64,000 bases of DNA from Cavenderia fasciculata. Its lineage: Eukaryota; Evosea; Eumycetozoa; Acytosteliales; Cavenderiaceae. Of the stretch, positions 1 to 9,949 are shown piece after piece. A model generated the notes under the pieces. That model was not told where the DNA came from. It made no database searches and was given only the letters and a program-made list of their open reading frames with translations. Positions within the stretch are counted from its first letter, which is position 1. The number at the start of each line of letters is the position of its first letter. Location of the stretch: positions 682,001 to 746,000 of the forward strand of contig NW_004457737.1 of NCBI RefSeq assembly GCF_000203815.1, in the 5' to 3' direction. A program made the position numbers and the translations under genes.

Positions 1-612
1 CGTAGCTGGTTGATCTTCATAATCATCTTCTTTCATTGGTGAACTTTGTTGTGATGATGACATTGTTACTGATGTATTTAAACCATTATTTGTAGAGGTT
101 GTAGAGGTGGTAGAAGTAAGATGATGTAAAGGATTATGTGTTGATAAATCACCCATATGAATATTATTATTATTATTATTTGTAGATGTATTATTAATAT
201 ATGGATTAAATATTTGTTGTTGTAAAGGTTGATTATGAGTATTAATGATAGAAGTAGTAGTATCGTTTGACATTATATTTGAAGTACGTAGAAAAGAGAA
301 TGAAGAGAAACTGTTTGTACGACCACTAGCCCAATCCAAACTATTGTTTGGTGCATCACCTCCATTTGGTAATAAAGATGTAGTACCTGCTCCAGTCAAC
401 CCAGCATTCAACATGTTACTAATAGTATCTTGTTTTGTCAATGGTGTTATCATTGTATTATTATTATTATTACTATCAAAATAATTTAATACATCTGAAC
501 TTGTTGACATCCAATTACCATTGTTTTGTTGTTGTTGTTGTTGACCTCCTTGTTGAAGCTGTTGTTGCTGTTGTTGAAGTTGTTCTTGAAGTTGTTTATT
601 TAATTGATCCAT
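1..612 (-). CDS. N-terminal part of a Gln/Asn-rich protein, cut by the window edge
   Basis: The minus strand is open from an ATG at 612 to base 1 (204 codons) with no stop, so the 3' part lies outside the window. The protein starts MDQLNKQLQEQLQQQ and is built of Gln runs, an Asn run and Ser/Thr patches. A less repetitive island around residues 55-95 contains LDWASGRTNSFSSFSR. No domain is recognisable. Such N-termini are common in dictyostelid transcription and signalling proteins, but that says little about function. It is transcribed divergently from rpl3 and shares the 613-1422 spacer with it. The reading frame is well supported; the function is unknown. Confidence 0.7.
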   Translation of the reverse strand, partial: MDQLNKQLQEQLQQQQQQLQQGGQQQQQQNNGNWMSTSSDVLNYFDSNNNNNTMITPLTKQDTISNMLNAGLTGAGTTSLLPNGGDAPNNSLDWASGRTNSFSSFSFLRTSNIMSNDTTTSIINTHNQPLQQQIFNPYINNTSTNNNNNNIHMGDLSTHNPLHHLTSTTSTTSTNNGLNTSVTMSSSQQSSPMKEDDYEDQPAT

Positions 613-1422
613 TTTCTTCTTTTTCTTTGAACAACAAAAGAAATGAATTTGATCAAGTGTAGTGTGATCTATACTATATCTCTATATCTCTATATTGTCG
701 CTTGTTCTAAATTGAAGAGATGAATATCGAATATCTCTATCTAACAATATTCCTAAACCAACTAAAACAAATAGAAGAAAATTGAGGTTTTTAGTCAAGA
801 ATTCACTTTTCCTCTAATTAAATTTTAAAAACATCCTTCATTCAATTAACCCCAAAGCTATGAAGAGATGAGATGATCGATCAAAGAATATGAATATGTT
901 TTATTTATCGTATACATAATAATAATAATAATAATATTATACCCCATTACTCAACTCTATCACAAATGTAGTAGTAACACATGATCATTGATCGTTGTTG
1001 TTGTTGGTAACAGGGTTACTAGTAAAGTCATTGAAAGTATTAATAATAATAATCAAGTGACAGACAATCACGACGATCGTTGACTTTTTAATTTAATGTT
1101 TTTAAAAGAGATCTAGACAAGAATAGAAAGAAAACAAAGAATAAGAAATAATTTATCAAAGTTATGAGTTTCTCTGTTATCTTTTTTTTTTCCTCGTCTT
1201 GACACGAAAGCGCGTGAACCAGCCCTTATCGCTCTCTATGATGTATCTCTCGCAACCGTTACAATGACAGGCAAATTTTTAAACCAAGTCAAGTGACGAT
1301 GAAAAATTAATTTTTTTTCGTTTTTTTTTTTTTGGCCCTCTGTTCTCGCGGAACGATCAAACTCATACAAAACAAGGCCAGATAAAGTTTTTTTCTAGTT
1401 TATCCTCTTCAAAGCATCTACA
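613..1422. promoter_or_regulatory. Shared upstream region between the partial gene and rpl3
   Basis: This 810-base AT-rich spacer separates two divergent genes. Close to rpl3 it holds T-tracts (about 1180-1192 and 1313-1334) and a GC-richer block (about 1197-1262, with GCGCGTGAACC), a layout usual for strongly expressed dictyostelid genes. No separate gene is seen. The promoter role is inferred from position. Confidence 0.45.
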
Positions 1423-3186
1423 ATGTCTCACAGAAAGTTCGAAGGTACTTATAAATTATAATTTAATATTCTATTTAATTTCTATACTCTCTCTACTCTC
1501 TATTACTATTCCTAATCTACTCTTTAAACTACTACTACTACAATATATTTATATAAAAAGAAAATATATATTATAATTATTATTCTACAGCAACAGCAAA
1601 ACAAGTAACACTCAAAAAATGATTTCAAAAGGCTTCAGGTGATAAATTAAATGGTTCTTTCTAAATTATCATTTTCCTTCATTTAATACCTCACTTTCAT
1701 ACATACGGCTACCGATGATGGTAATTGCTGGCTGTGCTTGAGTGGTTTTTGCTAGGCATAAATGAATACCCTCTCTCTATCTTCTTTTCCAAATATCTTT
1801 CTATCTCTTACACACTACAAACAACAACGTATCCGTGACAATCATTTAACAAATATATCAATCTTTGTTCTTAGCTCCACGTCATGGTTCCCTTGGTTTC
1901 CTCCCAAGAAAGAAGGCCAACAGACTTTTAGGTCACGTCAAGTCCTTCCCAAAGGATGACCGTTCCAAGCCAGTCCATTTGACTGCCTTCATTGGTTACA
2001 AGGCCGGTATGACCCATATTGTCCGTGACCTCGAGAAGCTCGGCTCCAAGATGCACAAGAAGGAGATCGTCGAAGCCGTCACCATCATCGAAACCCCACC
2101 AATGGTCGTTGTCGGTTTGGTCGGTTACACCGAAACCCTCAAGGGTCTCCGTGCCTACAAGACTGTCTGGGCCCAACATTTGAGCAACGAGTTCCGTCGT
2201 CACTTCTACAAGTCCTGGTGCAAGTCCAAGAACAAACTCGCCTTCACCAAGTACTCTAAGAAGTTTGAGGAAGGTACCATCAAGATCTCCAACGCTGTCG
2301 AAGCCATCAAGAGAAAGTGTGCCATCATCCGTGTCATTGCTCACTCTCAACCAGCCAAGGTTGCCGCTCTCCACCAAAAGAAGGCCCACATGCTCGAAAT
2401 CCAATTGAACGGTGGTTCCATCGCTGACAAGCTCAAGTGGGCCGTCGACATGTTTGAAAAGACCATCTCTATCGAATCTGTCTTTGCCGAGAACGAAATG
2501 CTCGACGTCATCTCTGTCACCAAGGGTAAGGGTTTCCAAGGTGTCGTCAAGAGATGGGGTGTCAAGAAGCTCCCAAGAAAGACTCACAAGGGTCTCAGAA
2601 AGGTTGCCTGTATTGGAGCTTGGCATCCAAGTCGTGTCAGCACCACCGTCCCACGTGCTGGTCAAATGGGTTTCTTCCACCGTGTCGAAACCAACAAGAA
2701 GATCTACCGTATCGGAAAGGCTCAACCAACTACCGGTCCAAAGATCCCAACTGGTGCCACTGAATTCGATATCACCGCCAAGACCATTACCCCAATGGGT
2801 GGTTTCCTCAACTACGGTGTCGTTCGTAACGAATTCATCATGGTCAAGGGTTGCGTTGGTGGTCCAGCCAAGCGTGTCATCACTCTCAGAAAGTCTATTC
2901 GTCCAAACGTCACCCGTGCTGGTCTCGAAAAGATCAAGTAAGTACACAAATAATAGAAGAAACAAAGGAATTGGGTCAAATTTACAACTTTGTACCTCTT
3001 TTTCTCATTATTTACGCTCTAAACCATGTAAACTAACGTTAAAACCCTTCATTTCATTGATATCTCAGTCTTAAGTTTATTGACACCAGTAGCAAGTCTG
3101 GTCACGGCCGTTATCAAACCTCACAAGAAAAACACAAGGTTTTGGGTCCATTGAAGGGTTCCCTCCAAAAGAAGCAAAAGAAATAA
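1423..3186 (+). CDS. rpl3: 60S ribosomal protein L3 (uL3)
   Basis: Exons are 1423-1444, 1875-2937 and 3069-3186, giving 400 residues. Exon 1 encodes only MSHRKFE plus one base, and the join restores the universal uL3 start [16 protein letters not shown]. The body carries family hallmarks: [14 protein letters not shown], the [11 protein letters not shown] region and [20 protein letters not shown], which reaches towards the peptidyl-transferase centre. The C-terminus is Lys-rich. The protein belongs to the large ribosomal subunit in the cytosol. Codon use is strongly C-ending in two-fold boxes, unlike most neighbours, as expected for a highly expressed gene. Intron 1 (1445-1874) is unusually long for this window. 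Antisense open frames across exon 2 are shadows of this codon bias. Confidence 0.97.
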
Positions 3187-3817
3187 ACTTCTTCAGCATT
3201 AATGCACTTCTATTAATCTAATATACATATACACAACATTGTCTTGCTCTGCTGCTCTTCTATTCTTTCTTATTACTATCTAAACTATTTGTATACTTTT
3301 TATCTCTAAGTATTTTTTTTTTTTCTCTAAGTATCAATTTTTTTCCCTCACAAATTTCATTTTTTCCCACCAAGTCGCTTTGTTGTTTAATCACGACGAT
3401 CGTCTATTCACTACACAACATTATAATACAGATTAAATATAACTTTAAAGTAATAGCTACTACTACTACTACTCTACTTTCCCAATATCTATATCTAGGT
3501 TCATCCCATATCATATGATCATTTTTTATGTACGATTCCAAATACATTTATAATAGGTTTACTAAGGTAAGTAGTGACATTTGTATAGTAACTTTCATTA
3601 TATTAATTATTATGCTAACTATCTTTTTTTATCATAGGTTTGAAAGAATAGTTCAAAGGGCTGTTTCAATCAATGGTTTCGAGACATATGTAAATGTGTG
3701 ACCATGTCATGTTGTTGGTCAAGACACCATGGCGATGAATGATTTTAATAATAATAATAATCACAATAACAATCTACCTACCATGCAATGGTCTAATAAT
3801 CGTTTCCAACTTCATGA
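3187..3817. other. rpl3 3' flank and AT-rich spacer with a possible coding remnant
   Basis: The first 200 bases are AT- and T-rich and fit an rpl3 3' UTR. From about 3640 a short plus-strand open stretch reads like protein (FERIVQRAVSINGFETYVNV) and follows an intron-like GTAAGT...ATAG segment (3566-3639). It soon meets stops. I see no intact gene here and treat it as possible debris of the same old gene as the next entry. Confidence 0.3.
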
Positions 3818-4057
3818 ATAAGAAAGTACCCATCGACACAGCTGGAAATCGATCAACTTACAGATAAAAGCGATCAAATTCAAAAAGGAAGTGATCAAAT
3901 TATAATTAGACAAGAACATGCATCTGTTGTGAATATCGATAGATTGATTATACATTGTATCAACACTAGACCATCACATTGGTTAAACACAAATGGTAGT
4001 ACTTTTATTGTTTGGAAGGGAAGATTGGTTTATAGGGAAGATATTAGAATAGATTAA
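3818..4057 (+). pseudogene. Isolated coding-like fragment, about 79 codons, no usable start
   Basis: The plus strand is open from just after a stop at 3815 to TAA at 4055-4057. The translation has normal protein composition (for example DKSDQIQKGSDQIIIRQ, then NTRPSHWLNTNGSTFIVWKG) but no start codon, and no splice partner could be assigned. I do not recognise the family. The repeated Asp-Gln-Ile spacing suggests an amphipathic helix. It lies beside another decayed segment (4173-4300), so I call it a gene remnant. It could instead be an internal exon of a gene I failed to assemble. Confidence 0.35.
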
Positions 4058-4172
4058 TCTAGAATTGGTAAGTTTGGTTGATCACTGATTTGCACTATTA
4101 TAATACTTACCAAAAGTCATTTTAAAAGATCAATGGTTGCTTTGGAATGTAATAACTCACCTATCATCTCGA

Positions 4173-4300
4173 ATGGTTACATCATGAAATCCAGATAGAG
4201 TGGAACAATACAAGTGACTCTATGACATGACTTTGAAAGTTGTTGTTTGGATGCATTTGAAATTGTTGATTGTTTATGTTGAATAACCATGTTGATCATT
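4173..4300 (-). pseudogene. Short relic of the lectin/IPT/EGF receptor gene
   Basis: Bases about 4180-4290 match the minus-strand IPT-coding part of copy B around 51960-52100. Shared runs include GAAATCCAGATAGA, GTGGAACA-TACAAGTGACT, GACATGA-TTTGA-AGTTGTT and TGTTGATTGTTTGTATGTTGA-like tracts, separated by small gaps and changes. A block of about 24 bases present in copies A-C is missing. Only about 120 bases remain and no frame survives. It is much more diverged than copies A-C and so looks older. Confidence 0.65.
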
Positions 4301-4582
4301 GACATTTATATTAGTATTTAATTAATTTATTAATTTTAGAAACATTATCCAATTCTCATCATCAATTAAACAACAACAACAACAACAACAACAACCAACA
4401 ATCAACAATGATTAACAATAGTAATAATAATAATGTTTCAAACATGAATCATGATGAATAGCAATCAATATTCTATCATACCCTTATTTATTTAAATTAT
4501 TTATTTAATTTATTTATTTAATAAATGTATATTTAATATCAATGTCTTTATTACTATTTACATTTATCTCTATAGTACTATT
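4301..4582. other. AT-rich spacer with a CAA repeat
   Basis: A (CAA)n tract at about 4370-4395 sits in a short plus-strand stretch that would encode poly-Gln followed by Asn-rich residues, then stops. The rest is ATTT-rich. No gene is supported. Confidence 0.4.
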
Positions 4583-4906
4583 CTATTTAAACTTGTAGTT
4601 ACTTGGTGAACGAGAGAGTCGAGCAATCAAAAGATTCGGACTATCTCTTGGTGATGAACTTGACCTATGAAGTTCATCACCGAGCCGACGATAAAAAGAG
4701 AGTCCAAATCCTTCAAGTCTTTCAAGGTCTTGATCCCATCGATACCTTGTAACTAACCATCATTGACCTTTGGAGTGTGTTTAAATGAGGAGACACGAAT
4801 CTCATTCGACGTTGAAAAGTTTGTGTTGGATCCATTAGCATTTGGAAGAGGTTGACGATCCAATCATTTGTTCGCAATCTCTTCCTTTTTGTGAAGCAAC
4901 CCGGAC
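4583..4906 (-). pseudogene. Decayed or unassembled 3' coding region of an unrecognised gene
   Basis: On the minus strand the frame ending at TAG 4585-4583 is open back to 4759. It encodes a plausible C-terminus: DLERLEGFGLSFYRRLGDEL, then SSSSPRDSPNLL, ending SPSNYKFK. Upstream, about 4763-4906 looks equally coding (SNTNFSTSNEIRVSSFKHTP, and MSGLLHKKEEIANK) but in other frames with stops between, and no GT-AG intron joins them convincingly. Base composition is higher in GC than the surroundings, as in exons. It is either a pseudogene or the last exons of a gene with unusual splicing. The family is not recognised. Confidence 0.35.
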
Positions 4907-5397
4907 ATACAGAGAAAAGAAAAAGAATTAGAGTTAAAAAATGAAAAAAAGGTAATAAATTATGTACTACTACTATTAACTATCTATCTCTTATTACTAT
5001 CTATCTGTCTATTATTATTTATTAAAGCAAAGTAATATAATAAAACAAAAAGTGTGCCACTCTCTTTTAGAGATCAGGGAAAGAATTTGATTTGATGTGC
5101 AAACTCAAATTCAAAAATGATTTTGAAAAATAATAATAATAATAAAAATAATAAAAATAGGAAAGTCGATCAATCAAAAAATGAAGGCGATCAACTAAAA
5201 GTGGTGAGATCAACTAATAGTTACAACTCTGAGATAAAAATGATCAAATAAGAGTTAAGTGACAGAATAAAGAAAAGAGAGAATAATATAAAATGGAGAC
5301 AAAACAACTACAAGACACAATTGCACTGCTCCAACTTCATTGGTTCTATTGAAAAGAAAACAAAAGCTTGGAAAAAGTGATTTACAACATGGAGATC

Positions 5398-5441
<44 letters not shown>

Positions 5442-5682
5442 TGGGCATTGTCCCAAAAAGATCTCAACCAACTAGTTCAATTAATTATTAATAAATTATC
5501 CTCAGAGATTATATTTCTCTTATTTTTTTTTTTATTGTTTCAATTGCAGATAAATATAAATTTGGTAAATAAATGGTGCTGGTGTTTGTAAAAGTCATAG
5601 ATTGAATATCACTATCACATTTTGGGGAACATCATTATCATTTTAGATTATGTACAAAAACTATTATTATTACTTTATTTAA
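4907..5682. repeat. Spacer with an (ATA)n microsatellite at about 5399-5440
   Basis: The spacer is AT-rich. A trinucleotide run at about 5399-5440 produces a meaningless poly-Tyr frame on the minus strand. Several GATCAA words (5165-5250) recall the coding debris near 3850 but no frame is convincing. Confidence 0.5.
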
Positions 5683-7397
5683 TTAAACAAACGATGTTGG
5701 AGGTAAACTACTACTAGTATTTAATACATTATTGGTAGTACTATTATTATTATTATTATTATTTTCATCTTCAACAGTATTATTATTATTATTACATTTT
5801 GAAGAATCTGGAGAAAAAGAGGTATGACGACGAGAGGTAAGAGAACTAGTACTTGTGGTACTAGTAGAATTATTATGATGATTAGAGATTGAAAAGGAAG
5901 CATACTTTTCACCATTGGTGAGACTGTCATTACTAACAGTTTGATGCAATAGATCTGGTGTTTCAACGTTGGTGGTTGGTTCTGAAGATGATTGAACTGA
6001 ATTGGTATCTGTAATGGTTGATTCGGTCAATAGAATTTGAGGATGGTGGACATGACGAGGAGTCTTTTCGCCAATCTTTTCTTGTTCTCTCATTCCACTA
6101 ATAACCGACATTTCTACAACTGGTACGGCTCTTGCACTACTATTCTCATCTGGATGTTCGATTTGATAGACTGTAAAATCAGTCTCAAATTCCGATGTTG
6201 AACGATTGGTAGTCTTTTCAGAGGATCTTGTTGAATCATTGGATTGTCCAACCCCAAGCTTTGAACATATCTTTGATTTCAATCTACGAGCAAGGATCAC
6301 TGGTTTGGTTCCTCTAATCAAATCCCACCAATCGAAATAGACAATCAACTGTACCTCTAGAATGACGACACATTGAAGAAACGATATTCCAAATTTTGTA
6401 GAATCTATATAAAATTCAACATGTGGTAATTGAAAGATACATAATATAATATATGTTGTTGATACTAATATTCCTCTTGCAATCATTAATACCTAATAGA
6501 AAATAGAAAATTAAATAAATAAATAAATAAATTATTATTTGTTTTTTTTAGATTTGATTTCAAATCTTTTCTTACCATTTTTTTACTTGGAGAATGAACT
6601 CTTTTCTCAAAGAATAAAACATATAAACTATAACCAATAAATATAACACATAGTAAAATGATTGATAGATTACTATACATGTAAAGAATATACTTTACAT
6701 AGGTATTGAATTTGAGTGTAACTTGAAAGGTAAGACTACCAATAAAATGAATGACACTCAACACCAAGATGGGAACCAATAATGAAAAATATAATATTTT
6801 GGTACGTCTAGTAAGTAAATTACCTTTTGAAATGGTAAATATATCTTGATACATTCCAATCCTAAAAATTAAATATATAAATAAATAAATCAGTATTTCC
6901 ATTTTTGTTTTCCTTTTTTCATTCTTTTCTTTTCTTTACCAATAAGTTAATAATAACATAAAAACAAATGAAAATAATGTATATGATATAGAGGTAAAAC
7001 AACCCTTTGCAATGTACCATTTTGGTAAACTAAGAGGAAAGTATTGTCCTTTCCAAGCTTCATTTGCATAAACAGTTGGAACTTGGGTAATTGCCAAAAC
7101 TAAAAAAAAAACAAGAGAGAGAGATAATAGATTATATGATTTAGGGGGTTAACAAATTGTTAAAGTAATGTGGGAGTGATAAAAGATCAATCACATGATA
7201 GATCATCTCATTTTTTTTTATCTATACTTACAAAATGAATGAATAGTTGTAATAACATGAATAGCTTCTTTTAATCTATTAAAAGATCTATTTCTTTTTG
7301 TTTTAAATAAATGAATTGTTTTGATGAGACATATAATCGAAGTAACACCTGCAAATACTAAAATTCCAGTTTCTAATTGTCTTCCTTCAATTGCCAT
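5683..7397 (-). CDS. Seven-transmembrane protein, GPCR-like or THH1/TOM-like
   Basis: Exons on the minus strand are 7397-7232, 7099-6940, 6861-6576 and 6492-5683, giving 473 residues; all joins are in phase with GT-AG ends. Seven hydrophobic helices are visible at roughly residues 9-28, 45-63, 90-108, 131-150, 166-190, 208-226 and 236-256. They are followed by a cytosolic tail of about 215 residues rich in Ser, Thr and Asn with poly-Asn runs and many possible phosphorylation sites. The short N-terminus (MAIEGRQLETG) and the basic loop before helix 6 (EKRVHSPSKKM) recall the plant THH1/TOM1/TOM3 group and cAMP-receptor-like GPCRs, but neither is proven. A sensor or receptor role at the plasma membrane or an endomembrane is an inference. 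Confidence 0.72.
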
Positions 7398-8242
7398 TTT
7401 TTAAAAAGATTGATGAATTTAAAATTTCGTACTATTAAAATTTTAATCTAATCTTTGTATCTCTTCTCTCTCTCTATGAATTTAAAAAAAAAAAAACAGA
7501 TAAAACAAAAATAAATAAAATGGAAATTGGAAAAGGTGTCTGGGTCCATATTCATATTACCTATCATTCAATATTTTTAAAAAAAAAGGGAGACACTCTA
7601 TAGATTGATTGATTGGCAAGGGTAGGGTAGGGGGTTCAAGTGGGTGGGGGGAGATGGTTTGCAGAGTCGGGTTGTGTTTATGGTCGCCCTAATCAGGTGG
7701 TGTTGAAAAAAAACTTAAATCAATGTGGTGCCGCGAGATTGAAATTCAATATTATTATTATTATTATGTTTTTTTTTTTTATTGATTGATCGATGGAATG
7801 TGTGATCCTAACACAAAACTTAATATAATCTCAATGGGATGGAGTGGTGGTGAGTGTGTGTCAGTGTTTGTGTGTGTGTGACGGTGAAAGTTAAAGTGTG
7901 TTAAGATGTTGTTGGTTTTTCAATCCACAACCCACCTTTTTCCACTTCTCCCTCATCTTTTTTCTCTCTCTCTCTTCTGACGTTTGGTTGGTGTATGTTG
8001 GCGCCAATTTATATATATATATATATATATATAAACAAACGTCTTTCTTAAACCTTCTATTTATAAATTGATTCGTTCGTTCGTTCGTTCATTCGTTCGT
8101 TCTTTTACTCTTCGTTTGATATTGTAATGTTCATTTTTATCTATCCATCTGTTCTTAAAATAGTAGTTTTTAAAAACTGCAGCTGTTTCCAGAGTAATCC
8201 GTGTGTTGTGGGGGTGAGGTGAATGATTCATTCATTTCTTGT
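7398..8242. promoter_or_regulatory. Upstream spacer of the 7-TM gene with simple repeats
   Basis: The spacer lies between a minus-strand start at 7397 and the 3' end of the next minus-strand gene. It holds CT-rich tracts (7461-7476), a GT-rich block (about 7840-7885), an (AT)n run (about 8011-8031) and a (TTCG)n tract (about 8072-8104). No gene is seen. The part nearest 7400 should include the 7-TM gene promoter. Confidence 0.4.
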
Positions 8243-9125
8243 TTATGAATCAATATCCATGGCAGCTGGTGGTGTTGATGGTGACAATGGTTTACTACCT
8301 TTTGTCATTGTTGTTGTTGTTGTCGTTGTTGATATAGTTGGTGGTGTCATTACAGAGGATGTGGTGGTAATATTACTATTATTATTATTATTATCGGAAA
8401 TAGGACTGGTTACCATCTGATTGTTTTCGTCATCATCTTTCATATAGTATCTTTCATAAATATATTCTTCACGTCGTTTTTTTTCAATTTGTTTACGGAT
8501 TGCACTTGTTATTATATCCTTTGGTTCTGAATAAAGAATCATTGCCATTGATTTACTAAATGTGATAAAAATAGATAGACAAAAAGGTTGGTTAGTAAAG
8601 GTTAGGGTTTTACATTTTGTGTGTTCATATATATATATATATATATATTTGTAACTTACTTTCCGGGAACATCAATAGAATGAGGTGAAAGAGAAGGAAT
8701 TTTACCAGATAGGATCGATTGAATTTGTTGTTGATTCGGCGACGACGACGACGATGATGGTAGGTTATCCAATACTTTAATTTCCTTTATATTATTATAG
8801 TCGATTGGCAATAAAGTCTGAGAGGCAGTAGATGAATGGGCGAGTAATAGAGGTGATGCTTTCTTGTCACCAGCTTCTTCTTCCTTGGCTCTAGAAAGAG
8901 GTGATGGTGATAGTCTTGCACGAGGAGACATTTGTTGTTGAAACAATAAATTCAACGTCGGTGAAGAAGATGATGATGATCCATTTGTATTTGGATCAAC
9001 AGGTATAATTGATAATGATCTATTATTATTATTATTATTATGAATATTTGAATCAAGTTCAATTTGATTCAATGCAATAGAATTAATTGGTTGAAGTTGA
9101 GATTGTTGATTAAAAAATGTTAAAC

Positions 9126-9177
<52 letters not shown>

Positions 9178-9543
9178 GTTATTTGTAAAAGGATTTAAAT
9201 TACCTAAATAACTATTGGTTGGGTTGATAATAGGAGTAGTTGTGGTGGTCGGTGTAATGACAGATGGAGTGAGAAGGGTTGCTTCGTTGTCACCACCCAT
9301 GACAATCGGATCGTTTAGTGACAAGACACCAATGCTTTCAGCCATTGCCTGTGAAAGGAATCTCTTGTTGTTTCGAATACTGTCAAATGTATCTTCGGCT
9401 TCACTCGTCACACCACCAGAGTTTTCGATAGCTCTTCGTTTCAACTTTCCATAATACGATGATGAGGGAGGGTATATACTATCATGACTATTACTTCTAC
9501 TATGCATGCTCCCATTAGGTCCTCCAAACTTGTTCAAATTCAT
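8243..9543 (-). CDS. Low-complexity protein of unknown function
   Basis: Exons are 9543-8660 and 8555-8243, giving 398 residues with an in-phase GT-AG join. The N-terminal 95 residues are the only complex part: MNLNKFGGPNGSMHSRSNSH, then a KLKRRAIEN basic patch and SEAEDTFDSIRNNKRFLSQA. A poly-Asn run of about 20 residues, Ser-rich blocks and SP-rich patches follow. Exon 2 has a charged helix (SAIRKQIEKKRREEYIYERY) then Thr/Ser-rich sequence. The basic patches suggest a nuclear or nucleic-acid-binding role, but no family is recognised. The long ATT repeat at about 9124-9180 encodes the Asn run. Confidence 0.65.
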
Positions 9544-9949
9544 CCTTTTAATCTAATTTGTTGTTTAAATAAACATATATATAAATATATAGTCTCCCTA
9601 ACAGATAAACATAGGGGGGGTATTAATATGTATCTATCTTTGTATTTTTTGTTAACAACATTAATATCATACAACAAGCAACAACTCCTACTCTCGAAAT
9701 TGCATTCTCATTTTAATTAAATTGCAATAAAAATTAAATTAAATTTAAACTGAATTTCGATAATTATTTCAGGTGTGGGATGGTGATTCCCCGTTTTACA
9801 CATCTTTTGTTTGCTTGAATAAAAAAATAATCAATCACAATGAAGATTATATTATTCTTGAAAAATGATATATACTATTGATTTTTTGATACTTTTTTTT
9901 TTATGACTATGTTTATTATTATTATTATTATTAATATTATTCATTTTGA
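9544..9949. other. Spacer between the low-complexity gene and copy A
   Basis: AT-rich. The part near 9544 is the upstream region of the minus-strand gene at 9543. The part near 9920-9949 is an (ATT)n tract that ends in the 3' UTR of copy A. Nothing else is recognisable. Confidence 0.4.

Noticed and set aside
1928-2965. Long antisense open frame (345 codons) over rpl3
   Set aside because: It mirrors the C-ending codon bias of rpl3; its composition is non-protein-like and it crosses a splice site.
5255-5467. Minus-strand frame with a poly-Tyr run
   Set aside because: Produced by an (ATA)n microsatellite; no protein-like flanks.
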